From the NCBI GenBank assembly GCA_020832285.1, contig JAFIFB010000024.1, positions 1 through 64,000 on the forward strand: a DNA stretch of 64,000 bases, written 5' to 3'. The stretch comes from Balneolaceae bacterium (lineage in GTDB: Bacteria; Bacteroidota; Rhodothermia; Balneolales; Balneolaceae). The notes below the pieces were generated by a model. It was given only the letters and a program-made list of their open reading frames with translations, was not told where the DNA came from and did no database searches. Shown here in pieces: positions 1 through 8,493 of the stretch. Position numbers and translations under genes: made by a program. Every line of letters begins with the position of its first letter. Position 1 is the stretch's first letter.

Positions 1-312
1 CCTTCCTGAAAGCATCCCTGTATTCCCGCCCCTTTCATAGATTTGATTTTCAAACCTCCGATACCAAACCATATTTTTTACAAATCCATCCGGAGGTTTT
101 GGGTTTTGGGCTCTCTCTAATCCCCCGGGTTCCGCAAAAGCACTCCACCCGGGGCTATTGATATGCCGCCCGCTTTGGGGCTAATTCTGGGGTAAGCACC
201 AAACCATGTGCAATGAATTAGATCTTGCCAAAAATATCGAATATCGATCAATCGAATATCGTTAATTCGTTCAATCATTATGAATGGGTTTTCGAAAATT
301 TAACAGAAAGTA

Positions 313-428
313 TTACGGTTCGATGCCTTGTTAACTGGATGCGGGTTGCGGGATACTGGATGCGGGATTCGGGGAGCTAAAAGCTGAAGGCTGAAGGCTG
401 AGAGCTGAGAGCTGAGAGCTGAGAGCTG
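313..428 (+). repeat. Degenerate repeat tract, left copy flanking the toxin-antitoxin pair
   Basis: The tract starts with a TTACGGTTCGATGCCTTG-like lead, passes through GGATGCGGG / GGGATACTGGATGC units and ends in tandem GCTGAAG / GCTGAGA units (about 381-428). A second copy with the same order of parts lies at 1266-1389, so the two form an imperfect direct repeat around the toxin-antitoxin genes. It is non-coding. Its origin is unknown; it could be a slippage-derived minisatellite or the footprint of an insertion. Confidence 0.7.
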
Positions 429-555
429 TAAACTGCCAACTTTTTACGATAATCGGTACGGTATATCGGTGTATTTACCCAATGCTGCGAAGACTTAATA
501 TGCGTTTTTAAAATTCTTATGCCTCCTCCCTCGTAATAAAAAAGGACTTGATTAA

Positions 556-573
556 GTTAACATTATTGTTAAC
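556..573. promoter_or_regulatory. Candidate operator GTTAAC-N6-GTTAAC of the toxin-antitoxin operon
   Basis: Two copies of the palindromic hexamer GTTAAC are separated by 6 bp and end 9 bp before the GTG start of the toxin gene. Type II toxin-antitoxin operons are usually repressed by the antitoxin binding to palindromes that overlap the promoter, and the XRE-type antitoxin here makes that likely. The assignment is positional and has not been tested. Confidence 0.5.
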
Positions 574-582
574 ATTTGTTCT

Positions 583-939
583 GTGAAAACAGTTAAGTTC
601 TATAAAACCCAATCTGGCAAACTACCTGTCAAAGAGTTCTTAGATTCTTTGAGTTCCAAGCAAGCTCAAAAAGTTGCTTGGGTGTTGGAATTGGTTGAAA
701 GACTGGATAAGATTCCGGTGCAATACTTTAAAAAATTAAAAAGTACAGATGATATCTGGGAAGTGCGTGCCAGAGTCGGATCCAACAGTTTTCGGTTGTT
801 GGGTTTTATAGATAATGATGAGTTTATCATACTCACTAACGGGTTTGCTAAAAAATCACAGAAAACACCGAAAAAGGAAATTAACTTGGCAGAGCAAAGA
901 AAAGCTGATTATCTGTCCCGAAAAAGAGGTAAAAAATGA
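583..939 (+). CDS. HigB/RelE-superfamily toxin (phage Gp49-like)
   Basis: A 118-residue basic protein with the hallmarks of the Gp49-like/HigB branch of RelE toxins: a YFKKLK segment near residue 48, a WEVRARV strand, and a [10 protein letters not shown] segment followed by an A-x2-R-x2-D helix at the C-terminus. Members of this family are ribosome-associated mRNA endonucleases that stop growth when their antitoxin is lost. The start is a GTG; no upstream ATG is in frame close by. The stop overlaps the start of the next gene by 4 nt, the usual toxin-first order of HigBA. The cellular target is inferred from the family only. Confidence 0.85.
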   Translation: MKTVKFYKTQSGKLPVKEFLDSLSSKQAQKVAWVLELVERLDKIPVQYFKKLKSTDDIWEVRARVGSNSFRLLGFIDNDEFIILTNGFAKKSQKTPKKEINLAEQRKADYLSRKRGKK

Positions 940-1214
940 GTGATCTTCAAGCATATATTAGTGACAGAAAAAAACGTGACCCTGAATTTGCAGAGGGGTA
1001 TGATGAAGGATTCCGAAGCTTTAAAATTGGTGTTTTGCTTAAGCAAGCCCGTGAAGAAGCTGGCCTGACTCAGGATGAACTGGCTAAACAACTTAATACA
1101 AAAAAAACAGCCATCTCACGAATCGAGAATCATGCCGAAGATATTCGGCTTTCGACTTTGGAGAAGTATGCCCGGGCATTTGGGAAAAAGCTCAGAGTTG
1201 AACTCGTGGAATGA
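936..1214 (+). CDS. XRE-family antitoxin (HigA-like)
   Basis: A 92-residue protein with a helix-turn-helix at about residues 32-85; [10 protein letters not shown] and KTAISRIE form the turn and recognition helices. The N-terminal 25 residues are probably the toxin-contacting or flexible part. It overlaps the toxin gene by ATGA, so the two are translationally coupled. By analogy with HigA it should neutralise the toxin and repress the operon through the GTTAAC pair upstream of it. The C-terminal KKLRVELVE end is common in HigA-type antitoxins whose partner belongs to the Gp49 group. Confidence 0.85.
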   Translation: MSDLQAYISDRKKRDPEFAEGYDEGFRSFKIGVLLKQAREEAGLTQDELAKQLNTKKTAISRIENHAEDIRLSTLEKYARAFGKKLRVELVE

Positions 1215-1265
1215 GAAGTCAGTCAACAACTATTTTTATCCCCCAATGTATGAAGAGGAGCAAGA

Positions 1266-1389
1266 TTTACGATTCGAAGCCTTGCATGCGGGTTGCGGGA
1301 TACTGGATGCTGGATGCAGAAATCGGGTAGCTAAAAGCTGATTGCTGAAGGCTGAGAGCTGAGTGCGGGATGCGGGATACTGGATACTC
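1266..1389 (+). repeat. Degenerate repeat tract, right copy flanking the toxin-antitoxin pair
   Basis: This tract repeats the order of parts of the 313-428 tract: TTACGATTCGAAGCCTTG-like lead, GATGCGGGTTGCGGGATACT-like core, a GTAGCTAAAAGCTG segment and GCTGAAG/GCTGAGA units, then more GCGGGATACTGGAT units. It lies just after the antitoxin stop and before the convergent end of ychF. The two tracts bracket about 840 bp that contain only the toxin-antitoxin operon, which suggests that the block was inserted or duplicated as a unit. Confidence 0.65.
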
Positions 1390-1437
1390 TGTTCCACTTA
1401 CTACATCAACCATTCATCACCTTGAACAGCTGTATGC

Positions 1438-2532
1438 TTAGACATTAAACCGAAACAGCATCACATCTCCATCTTTAACCACATAATCCTTTCCTTCCTG
1501 TCGCATTTTGCCGGCATCTTTGGCCGCTTTTTCCGATTTCAGATCTTCATAGTCATTAAACGCAATGGTTTCTGCCCGGATAAAACCGCGCTCAAAATCG
1601 GTATGAATGACCCCGGCGGCCTGAGGCGCTTTGGTGCCTTTCTTTATCGTCCATGCCCGCACTTCTTTAGGCCCGGCCGTGAAGTAAGTAATCAATCCCA
1701 GGTTTTCGTAGGCAGCCTGAATGAGCCGGTCGAGGCCAGAATGTTTCAGGCCAAGTTCCTCCAGGAACATCTCTTTTTCTTCGGCCTCCAGTTCGGCAAT
1801 TTCTGCCTCAATTTTTGCACAGAAGGTCACCACATTATCACCAAACTTATCAGCAATTTTTTTTACCGTTTCCACATATTCATTCCCGCTGTTCAACTCT
1901 TCTTCGGCTACATTACACGCATACAGAACCGGTTTTTCAGAGAGCAAAAAGAGATCGCGGTACGATCTTTTCTCTTCAGCATCCATAGAAATTGTTCGCG
2001 CAGTCTGCCCCGATTCGAGATGAGCAGCCAGTTTTTCTACCACATCATGCTGCTCTTTCATTTTTTTATCACCGCTTTTTGCCTGCTTTTTCAGGTTGTC
2101 AAGGCGTTTTTCTACCGATTCGAGGTCTTTCAGGATTAGTTCATCTTCGATAATGCGGATGTCGCGTTCAGGGTCAACTGAACCCTCTACATGGATAATA
2201 TCATCATCATCAAAGCATCGCACAACATGAACAATCAGATCCACCTCACGAATGTGAGAAAGAAATGCGTTTCCTTTGCCTTTTCCTTCGGAGGCTCCTT
2301 TCACCAGGCCTGCAATATCCACAAATTCAATGGTTGCAGGAAGCGTCTGTTTTGGAGAAACCAGGTTGGCCAGTGTATCAAGCCGTCCATCCGGAACCTG
2401 CACCAATCCTACGTTCGGGTCAATCGTGCAAAAAGGGAAGTTGGCCGATTCGGCGCCGGCATTACTGAGTGCATTAAAAAGTGTCGATTTTCCGACATTG
2501 GGCAATCCGACAATTCCGCATTTTAAATTCAT
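1438..2532 (-). CDS. ychF: Redox-regulated ATPase YchF (OLA1 family)
   Basis: A 364-residue P-loop protein of the Obg-like ATPase group, the normal length for YchF. The G1 loop GLPNVGKST is at residues 9-17, the G3 motif [10 protein letters not shown] follows near 72, and the G4 position reads NVAE instead of NKxD, which is why YchF prefers ATP to GTP. A coiled-coil insertion (about 130-190) and a C-terminal TGS domain (about 280-363) complete it. YchF binds ribosomes and modulates oxidative-stress responses in studied bacteria. It is a single gene here, convergent with the toxin-antitoxin operon. Confidence 0.97.
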   Translation of the reverse strand: MNLKCGIVGLPNVGKSTLFNALSNAGAESANFPFCTIDPNVGLVQVPDGRLDTLANLVSPKQTLPATIEFVDIAGLVKGASEGKGKGNAFLSHIREVDLIVHVVRCFDDDDIIHVEGSVDPERDIRIIEDELILKDLESVEKRLDNLKKQAKSGDKKMKEQHDVVEKLAAHLESGQTARTISMDAEEKRSYRDLFLLSEKPVLYACNVAEEELNSGNEYVETVKKIADKFGDNVVTFCAKIEAEIAELEAEEKEMFLEELGLKHSGLDRLIQAAYENLGLITYFTAGPKEVRAWTIKKGTKAPQAAGVIHTDFERGFIRAETIAFNDYEDLKSEKAAKDAGKMRQEGKDYVVKDGDVMLFRFNV

Positions 2533-2620
2533 AATCTATCTGAGGTTTATATTCTTTTGTACCTTCGCTGAGTATATGGCCGGATTTATCGCATAGAAGT
2601 GATTTTTCAAAACGGCCGGT

Positions 2621-3283
2621 TCAGTCAAGAGAAGTTTGCTGTATAAATTTTGTTTCGGGCAGCACTACTGCCGTGAGTTTTCCATATCCCAGTTCATCAT
2701 AAACACATCCGGTATCAATCCCGATCATTTTGGGTTTTCTGATGGGATACGGTCTCGGTGTATGCCCGAATACCACGGTTTTTTCCCAGGGTGTTTCAAA
2801 TGCGTTGAGGTGTTCTCGTCCCCAGAGAAAAAATTGTTCCGCTTTCGGATCGTTCTTGCTCTGTTCAATAGTTTGATGAGGCGGAGCACCGGCATGGACG
2901 AAGAAATAACTGTCTGTATCGTAATAAAGCTTGGTTTCGTGATAAAATTCTATGTGCGAAGCGGGTAAATCAGCAAGGTTTTGGGGATTGTTGTACGATT
3001 TGAGTGTGGAATCACCCCCGTTGTAAATCCAGTTATCCACTTCATTTCTATCGAGAGCATCCAGCAGCATCTGCTCGTGATTTCCTCTCAAAAATACACA
3101 GTTTCGATCGTACCTTACATCCAGTAAAAATTCCACGACAAGACTGGAATCTGGCCCCCGGTCTATGTAGTCGCCAATAAAAACATGGGTAGCCTCTTTG
3201 TATGGTTTGAGTATGTTCCACATTGTTTTCAGGGAACGCACGCAACCATGAATATCTCCAATAGCTACAATTTGATTATTCAT
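2621..3283 (-). CDS. Calcineurin-like serine/threonine phosphoesterase
   Basis: A 220-residue metallophosphoesterase of the bacterial PrpA/lambda phosphatase type. The di-metal site motifs GDIHG (9-13), GDYIDRG (37-43) and GNHE (67-70) are all intact, and a VFGHTPRP motif near 172 supplies a further metal-binding histidine. Enzymes of this group remove phosphate from Ser/Thr, or sometimes Tyr/His, on proteins, or cleave dinucleoside polyphosphates; the substrate cannot be told from sequence. The start overlaps the stop of nusB by 4 nt (ATGA), so it is translated from the nusB message. Confidence 0.9.
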   Translation of the reverse strand: MNNQIVAIGDIHGCVRSLKTMWNILKPYKEATHVFIGDYIDRGPDSSLVVEFLLDVRYDRNCVFLRGNHEQMLLDALDRNEVDNWIYNGGDSTLKSYNNPQNLADLPASHIEFYHETKLYYDTDSYFFVHAGAPPHQTIEQSKNDPKAEQFFLWGREHLNAFETPWEKTVVFGHTPRPYPIRKPKMIGIDTGCVYDELGYGKLTAVVLPETKFIQQTSLD

Positions 3284-3744
3284 TGATGACTGGAGGCTTC
3301 AATCAAACCTCTTCCTTTTTTGTTAATTCTGTTCTCTTTTTTCAGTGTGCTGAGTACAGCATCCAAAATACCATTCACAAAATTTCCGCTTTTTCGTGTA
3401 GAATAACTTTTTGCCAGCTCTATGGCTTCGTTGATCGTAACTTTAGTTGGTATTTCATCGAAAAAAAGAAGTTCCGAGATCGCCATGCGGAGAATCAGTT
3501 TATCAATAATCGCAAGTCGATGAACTTCCCAATTTTTTATGTGATCTTCGATAATATTATCATGATCTGCAGCATAATCTACAGTGATAAGCAACAGCTT
3601 TTCGGCAAATTTAATGGAATCCCTGTCGTCGCGGAACGTATCCTTGATGATATATTTAGTAACATCCTGCGGGGAATTCCGGCCTACTTCTACGGCATAG
3701 ATCGATTTTAACGCAGCTTCTCGCGCAGCTCTTCTGTTTTGCAT
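3280..3744 (-). CDS. nusB: Transcription antitermination factor NusB
   Basis: A 154-residue all-helical protein. The N-terminal RRAAREAALKSIYAVE helix, which carries the arginine-rich RNA-binding surface, and the C-terminal VTINEAIELAKSYSTRKSGN-type segment with FVNGILD are characteristic of NusB. With NusE (S10) it binds boxA RNA and supports rRNA antitermination. The last 20 residues (KKGRGLIEASSHQ end) extend beyond the core fold. It is the first gene of a two-gene minus-strand unit with the phosphoesterase and is divergent from tRNA-Val. Confidence 0.96.
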   Translation of the reverse strand: MQNRRAAREAALKSIYAVEVGRNSPQDVTKYIIKDTFRDDRDSIKFAEKLLLITVDYAADHDNIIEDHIKNWEVHRLAIIDKLILRMAISELLFFDEIPTKVTINEAIELAKSYSTRKSGNFVNGILDAVLSTLKKENRINKKGRGLIEASSHQ

Positions 3745-3819
3745 AAATTTTCTAACATTTCAAAGTTAGGAAAAATACGAACCTTTACGATCAGCCGAAA
3801 GAACCAATTTCTTATTTGT

Positions 3820-3852
3820 ATTGCGATTGAATGACAACCCTTGCTATATTTG
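3820..3852 (+). promoter_or_regulatory. Bacteroidota-type promoter of tRNA-Val
   Basis: A TATATTTG box at 3845-3852 fits the TAnnTTTG -7 consensus of Bacteroidota housekeeping promoters. An ATTG at 3820-3823 sits at the -33 position, 21 bp upstream. The tRNA begins 12 nt after the -7 box, a sensible distance. The same ATTG-N21-TAnnTTTG layout recurs upstream of the mrp operon. Confidence 0.7.
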
Positions 3853-3863
3853 GTTTCTGTGAA

Positions 3864-3937
3864 GGGTTCATAGCTCAGTTGGTTAGAGCGCTACGTTGAC
3901 ATCGTAGAGGTCGGCAGTTCGAATCTGCCTGAACCCA
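3864..3937 (+). tRNA. tRNA-Val (anticodon GAC)
   Basis: The 74-nt sequence folds as a complete cloverleaf. The acceptor stem pairs GGGTTCA (3864-3870) with TGAACCC (3930-3936), with discriminator A3937. The D arm has TAGCTCAGTTGGTTAGAGC, the anticodon stem is CTACG/CGTAG with loop TTGACAT (anticodon GAC), and the T arm contains GTTCGAATC. CCA is not encoded. It stands alone rather than in a cluster. Confidence 0.97.
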
Positions 3938-4097
3938 CTTTAAAGAATGAAAATTAATGACTGACAATAGCTTAGCTTTTAAGTTACAAGACAGAGTACA
4001 AAAATAATCAATTTTTCTTCTCTCTTTTTTTGATCTCTGTTTGACCTGGAAATACTCATTCTGCTTCTGAATAAATTTACCCAAGCCGGATTGGCAA

Positions 4098-4979
4098 TCA
4101 GGCTCTCAATCCTAAAACCTTATGCGCCCGTTCTTCACCGTGCCGCCAATCCTCCTTAATAAATTCATGATGAAATCGTGTTGCAGGTGCAAGGGCTTGT
4201 GTTGGTTTGATAATCAGTGATGGATAATACCGGTAATCAGGATGTCCGAATTGCGCAAGCTGGTTTCGGTAATCGAAGTCGGCAAAATCTTTTTCAGGCA
4301 CGAGACTGATCAGGTCAGTAAGCACCTCGGGCAGATAGTCCAGATCAGACTTTATGTTCTCGAGCTGCCGGCGTTCCCTGGCACCGGCACTGATAATCGT
4401 CAGGTGATCGGCCTGGGCCAGAAGCTGCTTTGTAGGTTGAATAGGTGTATGCGTTTTTACACCACCGTCTACATAATACTGCCCGCCGATCTTCTCAGGA
4501 GGAAAAATACCCGGAATCGCAGTAGAGCTGATAATCATCGAAACAAAAGAGTCCACATCAGCATCGGTAAATATTGTCCCTTTTGGTATCTGCCACCAAA
4601 TCTCTCGGCCTGTGTGTGCATTTACAGAAACACAGGTGTAATGAATATGAACCTTTTGTCCCAAAAGTTCTTTACGAATTAACTTCCGTAGAGGGGTATT
4701 ATCGTAGATTCCTTTAATCGGGCTGGCAATGCCAATCAAATGAAACAGTAGTCGGCGGGCGTAATTTTTTAATCGTTTATTAACAACGTCTTTATCTTCA
4801 ATTGTAAACAGTAACTCCTGAAGACGGTCCGTTCTTCTGCACGCATACATGATACCGGTCAGTGCACCTGCACTTACTCCTACAACTTTATCGTGTTGAA
4901 TCTCTTTCATTACTACTGACAGGGCACCCGCTAAAAATCCAATTGCGCCTCCTGCACCGGAAAGTACAAGGCCATTCAT
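4098..4979 (-). CDS. Patatin-like phospholipase
   Basis: A 293-residue protein with the Ser-Asp dyad of patatins: the oxyanion-hole glycine run SGAGGAIG at the N-terminus, the nucleophile elbow GVSAG (Ser about 36) and a VDGG motif near residue 171 that carries the catalytic Asp. Family members hydrolyse acyl ester bonds of phospholipids or other lipids. There is no signal peptide, so it is probably cytoplasmic or membrane-peripheral. It stands alone between tRNA-Val and a small membrane protein. Roles in lipid turnover or virulence are known for relatives; the substrate here is unknown. Confidence 0.9.
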   Translation of the reverse strand: MNGLVLSGAGGAIGFLAGALSVVMKEIQHDKVVGVSAGALTGIMYACRRTDRLQELLFTIEDKDVVNKRLKNYARRLLFHLIGIASPIKGIYDNTPLRKLIRKELLGQKVHIHYTCVSVNAHTGREIWWQIPKGTIFTDADVDSFVSMIISSTAIPGIFPPEKIGGQYYVDGGVKTHTPIQPTKQLLAQADHLTIISAGARERRQLENIKSDLDYLPEVLTDLISLVPEKDFADFDYRNQLAQFGHPDYRYYPSLIIKPTQALAPATRFHHEFIKEDWRHGEERAHKVLGLRA

Positions 4980-5106
4980 GATTATTTATTTTTGATTTAT
5001 ACAGATGAGACAACCTAACTATTTGAAATGAATATATTTTTCACCTGAAAACCAAACTTGCTGTAACATATTTATTTTCAAGGGTGCTAAAAAATACATC
5101 TTCAAT

Positions 5107-5439
5107 TCAATCAATATATTTTCGCTTAAATGGGCCTCTATAGAGATACAGAATCCAAAAAAACACAATCAAAACAAACATTAAAACCAATACTACAGGG
5201 TTATGAAATTCATAACGAGATCCTGTTGCAGCTTCAAGAATTCCGTAAACAAATCCTGTTAAAAATCCGGCAGAAATCAGTGTCAGCCCACCTCTTAACA
5301 GAAAATCAAAAATATCATCCTTGTGTTTTTTCCGGGGAAGCTTTGAATCAGCTTTTATGCGGTTGTGCGTGTCTGCCTGAACTGAACGGGTACTCTCTTT
5401 GAGTTGGTTTACAAGTTTACGTTCCCCTTTTTCAGCCAT
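5107..5439 (-). CDS. Small two-TM membrane protein of unknown function
   Basis: A 110-residue protein that I do not recognise. It has a charged, probably cytoplasmic N-terminal half (about residues 1-45, rich in Lys/Asp/Glu), then two hydrophobic segments (about 47-70 and 81-100) and a short basic tail (RGPFKRKYID). It lies between the patatin and thrS genes, divergent from thrS. The length, the membrane pattern and the plausible ATG start support a real gene, but no function can be assigned. Confidence 0.6.
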   Translation of the reverse strand: MAEKGERKLVNQLKESTRSVQADTHNRIKADSKLPRKKHKDDIFDFLLRGGLTLISAGFLTGFVYGILEAATGSRYEFHNPVVLVLMFVLIVFFWILYLYRGPFKRKYID

Positions 5440-5668
5440 AATATAATCTGTTTTGCATGATTTGTGAGGTGCGGAAATATATAAGAATCCGGATAGAATA
5501 TCGAATCAACTCTCTTCTCTCCTTCCTGAAATGTGTTATACCTGGCCTTTAACTTAAACGCCAGCATCAATCTATTAATAAAACCTTTTAAAGGAAGCGC
5601 TGGATTTAGTATTTTTAGGGTCTTGATAAATAAAATGTATCAACCAAATTTTTACACCAAAAAACTGA

Positions 5669-7627
5669 ATGCCAGAAGATTTTATTACGCTCACCTTCCC
5701 CGACGGTGCAACAAAAAAATATCACAAAAATATTACCGGATTTGAAGTTGCAGAGAGTATTTCAAAAGGACTTGCGCGCAATGCCATAAGCATCACACTT
5801 GACAGTGACATTTTAGACCTGGACGCCCCAATCACCCGAAGCGGTGAAATTCAGATCAACACGTGGGATTCGGAAGATGGCCAATTCACGTTCTGGCACT
5901 CTTCTGCCCACCTGCTGGCCGAGGCAGTACAAGAGCTTTATCCTGATGCTAAATTCGGGATCGGCCCGCCCATTGAAAATGGATTTTATTACGACATCGA
6001 CTTTGGCGAGGAATCCTTCGGACAGGAGCAGCTTGAAGCAGTTGAGAAAAAAATGATTGAGCTGGCCCGGCAAAAATCGGGTTTCAAAAAAAGAAATGTC
6101 TCTAAAGATGAAGCTCTTGAGTTTTATAAAAAACGAAACAACGAATACAAAGTTGATCTGATTAAAGAGCTGGAAGAGGGTACCATCACTTTTTATGAAC
6201 AGGGAAATTTTACTGATCTCTGCCGCGGCCCGCACCTGCCCGATACTTCCTCAATTAAAGCCGTAAAACTGACAAAGCTCGCTGGTGCCTACTGGAGGGG
6301 CGATGTAACTAAAAAACAGCTCACACGCATCTATGGTATCTCGTTTCCAAAACAGAAATTACTGGATGAATATCTGAAACAGCTGGATGAAGCCCGGAAA
6401 CGCGACCACAAAAAGCTGGGCAAGGAACTCGGAATCTATATGATGGATTCCATGGTTGGACCCGGCCTGCCGCTCTGGCTGCCCAACGGAACAGTTCTGC
6501 GCAGAACGCTTGAGCATTTTCTCCGGGTAGAACAAAAGCACCGCGGTTACCAGGAGGTTATCACACCTCACATCGCCAATATTGAGCTGTATAAAACTTC
6601 GGGCCACTATCCTTATTATAAAGATTCGCAGTTTAACCCGATGGAGGTGGATGATGACCAATACATGCTGAAACCGATGAACTGTCCGCACCACCACAGA
6701 ATTTACTCCAATGAACTGCGCAGCTACCGTGATTTGCCGGTACGGCTTGCCGAATTTGGTTCGGTATACCGCTACGAGCAGTCTGGCGAGTTGAACGGCC
6801 TTTCCCGTGTGCGCGGATTTACACAGGACGATGCCCATATCTATTGCACGCATGATCAGCTTAAGGATGAGATTAAAAGTGTAATTGATTTAACCCAGTT
6901 TGTCTTTAAGACATTCGGTATGCCGGTTGATATTCGCCTCTCCTATCGCGATGACAACGATGAAAAGTACGGCGGTGACTATGAATATTGGGAACGCGCC
7001 CAGAAAGAGATTAAAGAAGCAGCCGATGAGATGAACCTCGATTATAAAATTGTGAATGGTGAAGCCAGCTTTTACGGCCCTAAAATCGATTTTATTATCC
7101 GAGATGCTATTGGCAGAAAGTGGCAGCTTGGTACAGTTCAGGTGGATTATGTGATGCCCGAACGGTTCGATCTAACCTACATCGGCTCCGACAACAATAA
7201 ACATCGCCCTGTCATCATACACCGTGCGCCTTTCGGTTCGATGGAACGGTTTGTAAGCATCCTGATTGAACACTTTGCGGGTGATTTCCCGCTCTGGCTG
7301 GCACCACTGCAGGTGAAGGTACTCCCGATTTCGGAAGATTATATCGCTTACGCCAAACATTGTGCCGAAAAATTAACAGCACTCGGAACCCGGGTTGAAG
7401 TGGACTCACGTTCAGAAATGATCGGAGGAAAAATCCGTGATGCAGAAACAGCGAAAATCCCTTACATGCTGATTGTGGGTGAACGGGAACAGGAGAACGG
7501 AACCGTATCCGTCAGAAGACATAAATCGGGCGATATCGGAACGTTTTCGCTTGAAGAATTTTTATCAAAAGTGGATGAAGAGATCAAAAACAAACATTTA
7601 CCCCCATCACACATGGAGGAAGAGTAA
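5669..7627 (+). CDS. thrS: Threonine--tRNA ligase
   Basis: A 652-residue class II aminoacyl-tRNA synthetase of full length. It has an N-terminal TGS domain (about 1-65), the N2 editing domain with HSSAHLL (about 77-83) and CRGPH motifs that clear mischarged serine, the catalytic core with MNCPHHH (about 338-344; the Cys is a zinc ligand that recognises threonine), and a C-terminal anticodon-binding domain. It charges tRNA-Thr in the cytoplasm. It heads the translation block thrS-infC-rpmI-rplT-pheS-pheT. The region before it (5440-5668) is AT-rich; I saw no T-box. Confidence 0.98.
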   Translation: MPEDFITLTFPDGATKKYHKNITGFEVAESISKGLARNAISITLDSDILDLDAPITRSGEIQINTWDSEDGQFTFWHSSAHLLAEAVQELYPDAKFGIGPPIENGFYYDIDFGEESFGQEQLEAVEKKMIELARQKSGFKKRNVSKDEALEFYKKRNNEYKVDLIKELEEGTITFYEQGNFTDLCRGPHLPDTSSIKAVKLTKLAGAYWRGDVTKKQLTRIYGISFPKQKLLDEYLKQLDEARKRDHKKLGKELGIYMMDSMVGPGLPLWLPNGTVLRRTLEHFLRVEQKHRGYQEVITPHIANIELYKTSGHYPYYKDSQFNPMEVDDDQYMLKPMNCPHHHRIYSNELRSYRDLPVRLAEFGSVYRYEQSGELNGLSRVRGFTQDDAHIYCTHDQLKDEIKSVIDLTQFVFKTFGMPVDIRLSYRDDNDEKYGGDYEYWERAQKEIKEAADEMNLDYKIVNGEASFYGPKIDFIIRDAIGRKWQLGTVQVDYVMPERFDLTYIGSDNNKHRPVIIHRAPFGSMERFVSILIEHFAGDFPLWLAPLQVKVLPISEDYIAYAKHCAEKLTALGTRVEVDSRSEMIGGKIRDAETAKIPYMLIVGEREQENGTVSVRRHKSGDIGTFSLEEFLSKVDEEIKNKHLPPSHMEEE

Positions 7628-7866
7628 AAGGTATTGCAGAACTTCATTTATGCCTGAACTCAAAATTTTCCAAAACGATAAAGGAAATTGAAACAAGTTT
7701 TCGAACCATTCAGTTTTTAAATCTGCCTAAATCAACGGAAACAATCTCGAAATGTTAAATATTTTTGCAAAAATGTTTGCCACATTCGAAAAAAACTGTT
7801 TCAATTTTAATTTTTTCATACCATTTTAAATAGTAACATTTTTTACCATCAACATTAACAAAACAC

Positions 7867-7880
7867 AGAGGTAACTTATC
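7867..7880 (+). promoter_or_regulatory. Strong Shine-Dalgarno site that sets the AUC start of infC
   Basis: AGAGG at 7867-7871 lies 6 nt before an ATC at 7878-7880. An in-frame TAA at 7872-7874 forbids any earlier start, and no ATG, GTG or TTG occurs in frame until 8034, deep inside the conserved domain. The site is notable because Bacteroidota genes mostly lack Shine-Dalgarno sequences. Confidence 0.75.
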
Positions 7881-8420
7881 GCAAGACGACGAACAATTAG
7901 GAGAAAGCGAAACGATGACCGCCCGAACGTCAACGACGAGATCAGGGCGTCCAAAGTCCGTTTAATCCGCCCGGATGATGAACATGAAATTGTTTCCATA
8001 GACCGTGCGATTGAAATTGCCGAATCCTTTCAAATGGACCTTGTTGAGGTAGCACCTAATGCAAATCCTCCAGTTTGTAAGGTTATCGATTTCGGTAAAT
8101 TCATGTATGAAAAGAAAAAGAAGGAAAAAGAGGCTAAAAAGAAACAGCACACCATTCAGGTAAAAGAGCTGCGCTTTCGTCCCACTACCGACGACCACGA
8201 TCTCGAATTTAAAACCCGCCACGCCAGGGAATTTTTAGAAGGAGGAGACAAAGTTAAAGCAACAGTCCAATTCCGTGGCCGCGACATGCTCTACACCGAT
8301 CAGGGTGAAGTATTGCTAAACAATCTTGCCGAATCACTTGACGATGTAAGCAAAGTCGAGTCGAAGCCGACTATGGAGGGCCGCCGAATGATTATGATTC
8401 TGTCACCCTCGAAAGGATAA
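7878..8420 (+). CDS. infC: Translation initiation factor IF-3 with a non-canonical AUC start
   Basis: The frame encodes 180 residues: an arginine-rich N-terminus (ARRRTIRRKR), the conserved NVNDEIRASKVRLI segment, the linker with YEKKKKEKEAKKK, and a C-terminal domain ending in MIMILSPSKG. IF-3 guards start-codon choice on the 30S subunit. A start at the first ATG (8034) would delete the N-terminal domain, so translation must begin upstream, and the only candidate with a ribosome-binding site is ATC at 7878; an ATT at 7896 is the alternative. Unusual infC starts (AUU in E. coli, AUC in Myxococcus) allow IF-3 to repress its own synthesis, and the same is inferred here. Confidence 0.93.
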   Translation: MARRRTIRRKRNDDRPNVNDEIRASKVRLIRPDDEHEIVSIDRAIEIAESFQMDLVEVAPNANPPVCKVIDFGKFMYEKKKKEKEAKKKQHTIQVKELRFRPTTDDHDLEFKTRHAREFLEGGDKVKATVQFRGRDMLYTDQGEVLLNNLAESLDDVSKVESKPTMEGRRMIMILSPSKG

Positions 8421-8493
8421 AGAATAGTTTTCAATACTATAGAATCCTTCTTATATTTCGGGTCTTTAAATTTTCAGAAAAAAAGAGCACGAT

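Larger units (their letters stand above)
1..582. other. Gene-free left edge with palindromes and simple repeats
   Basis: No complete gene was found. An 8-bp inverted repeat (CCCCGGGT at 123-130, ACCCGGGG at 147-154) lies in a GC-rich patch. The 11-mer ATCGAATATCG occurs twice (236-246 and 251-261). A minus-strand frame is open from about 180 to the left edge after a TAG at 181-183; its first ATG is at 72, and I recognise no family in it. A low-complexity tract fills 313-428. The stretch looks like intergenic repeat debris rather than coding DNA. Confidence 0.5.

Noticed and set aside
3875-4084. A 69-residue minus-strand frame over the tRNA-Val
   Set aside because: It is antisense to the tRNA over most of its 3' part, the residues are of non-coding character and no family is recognised.
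7760-7767. TATTTTTG as a promoter -7 box for infC
   Set aside because: No TTTG or ATTG is found at 19-21 bp upstream, so the match alone is not enough.
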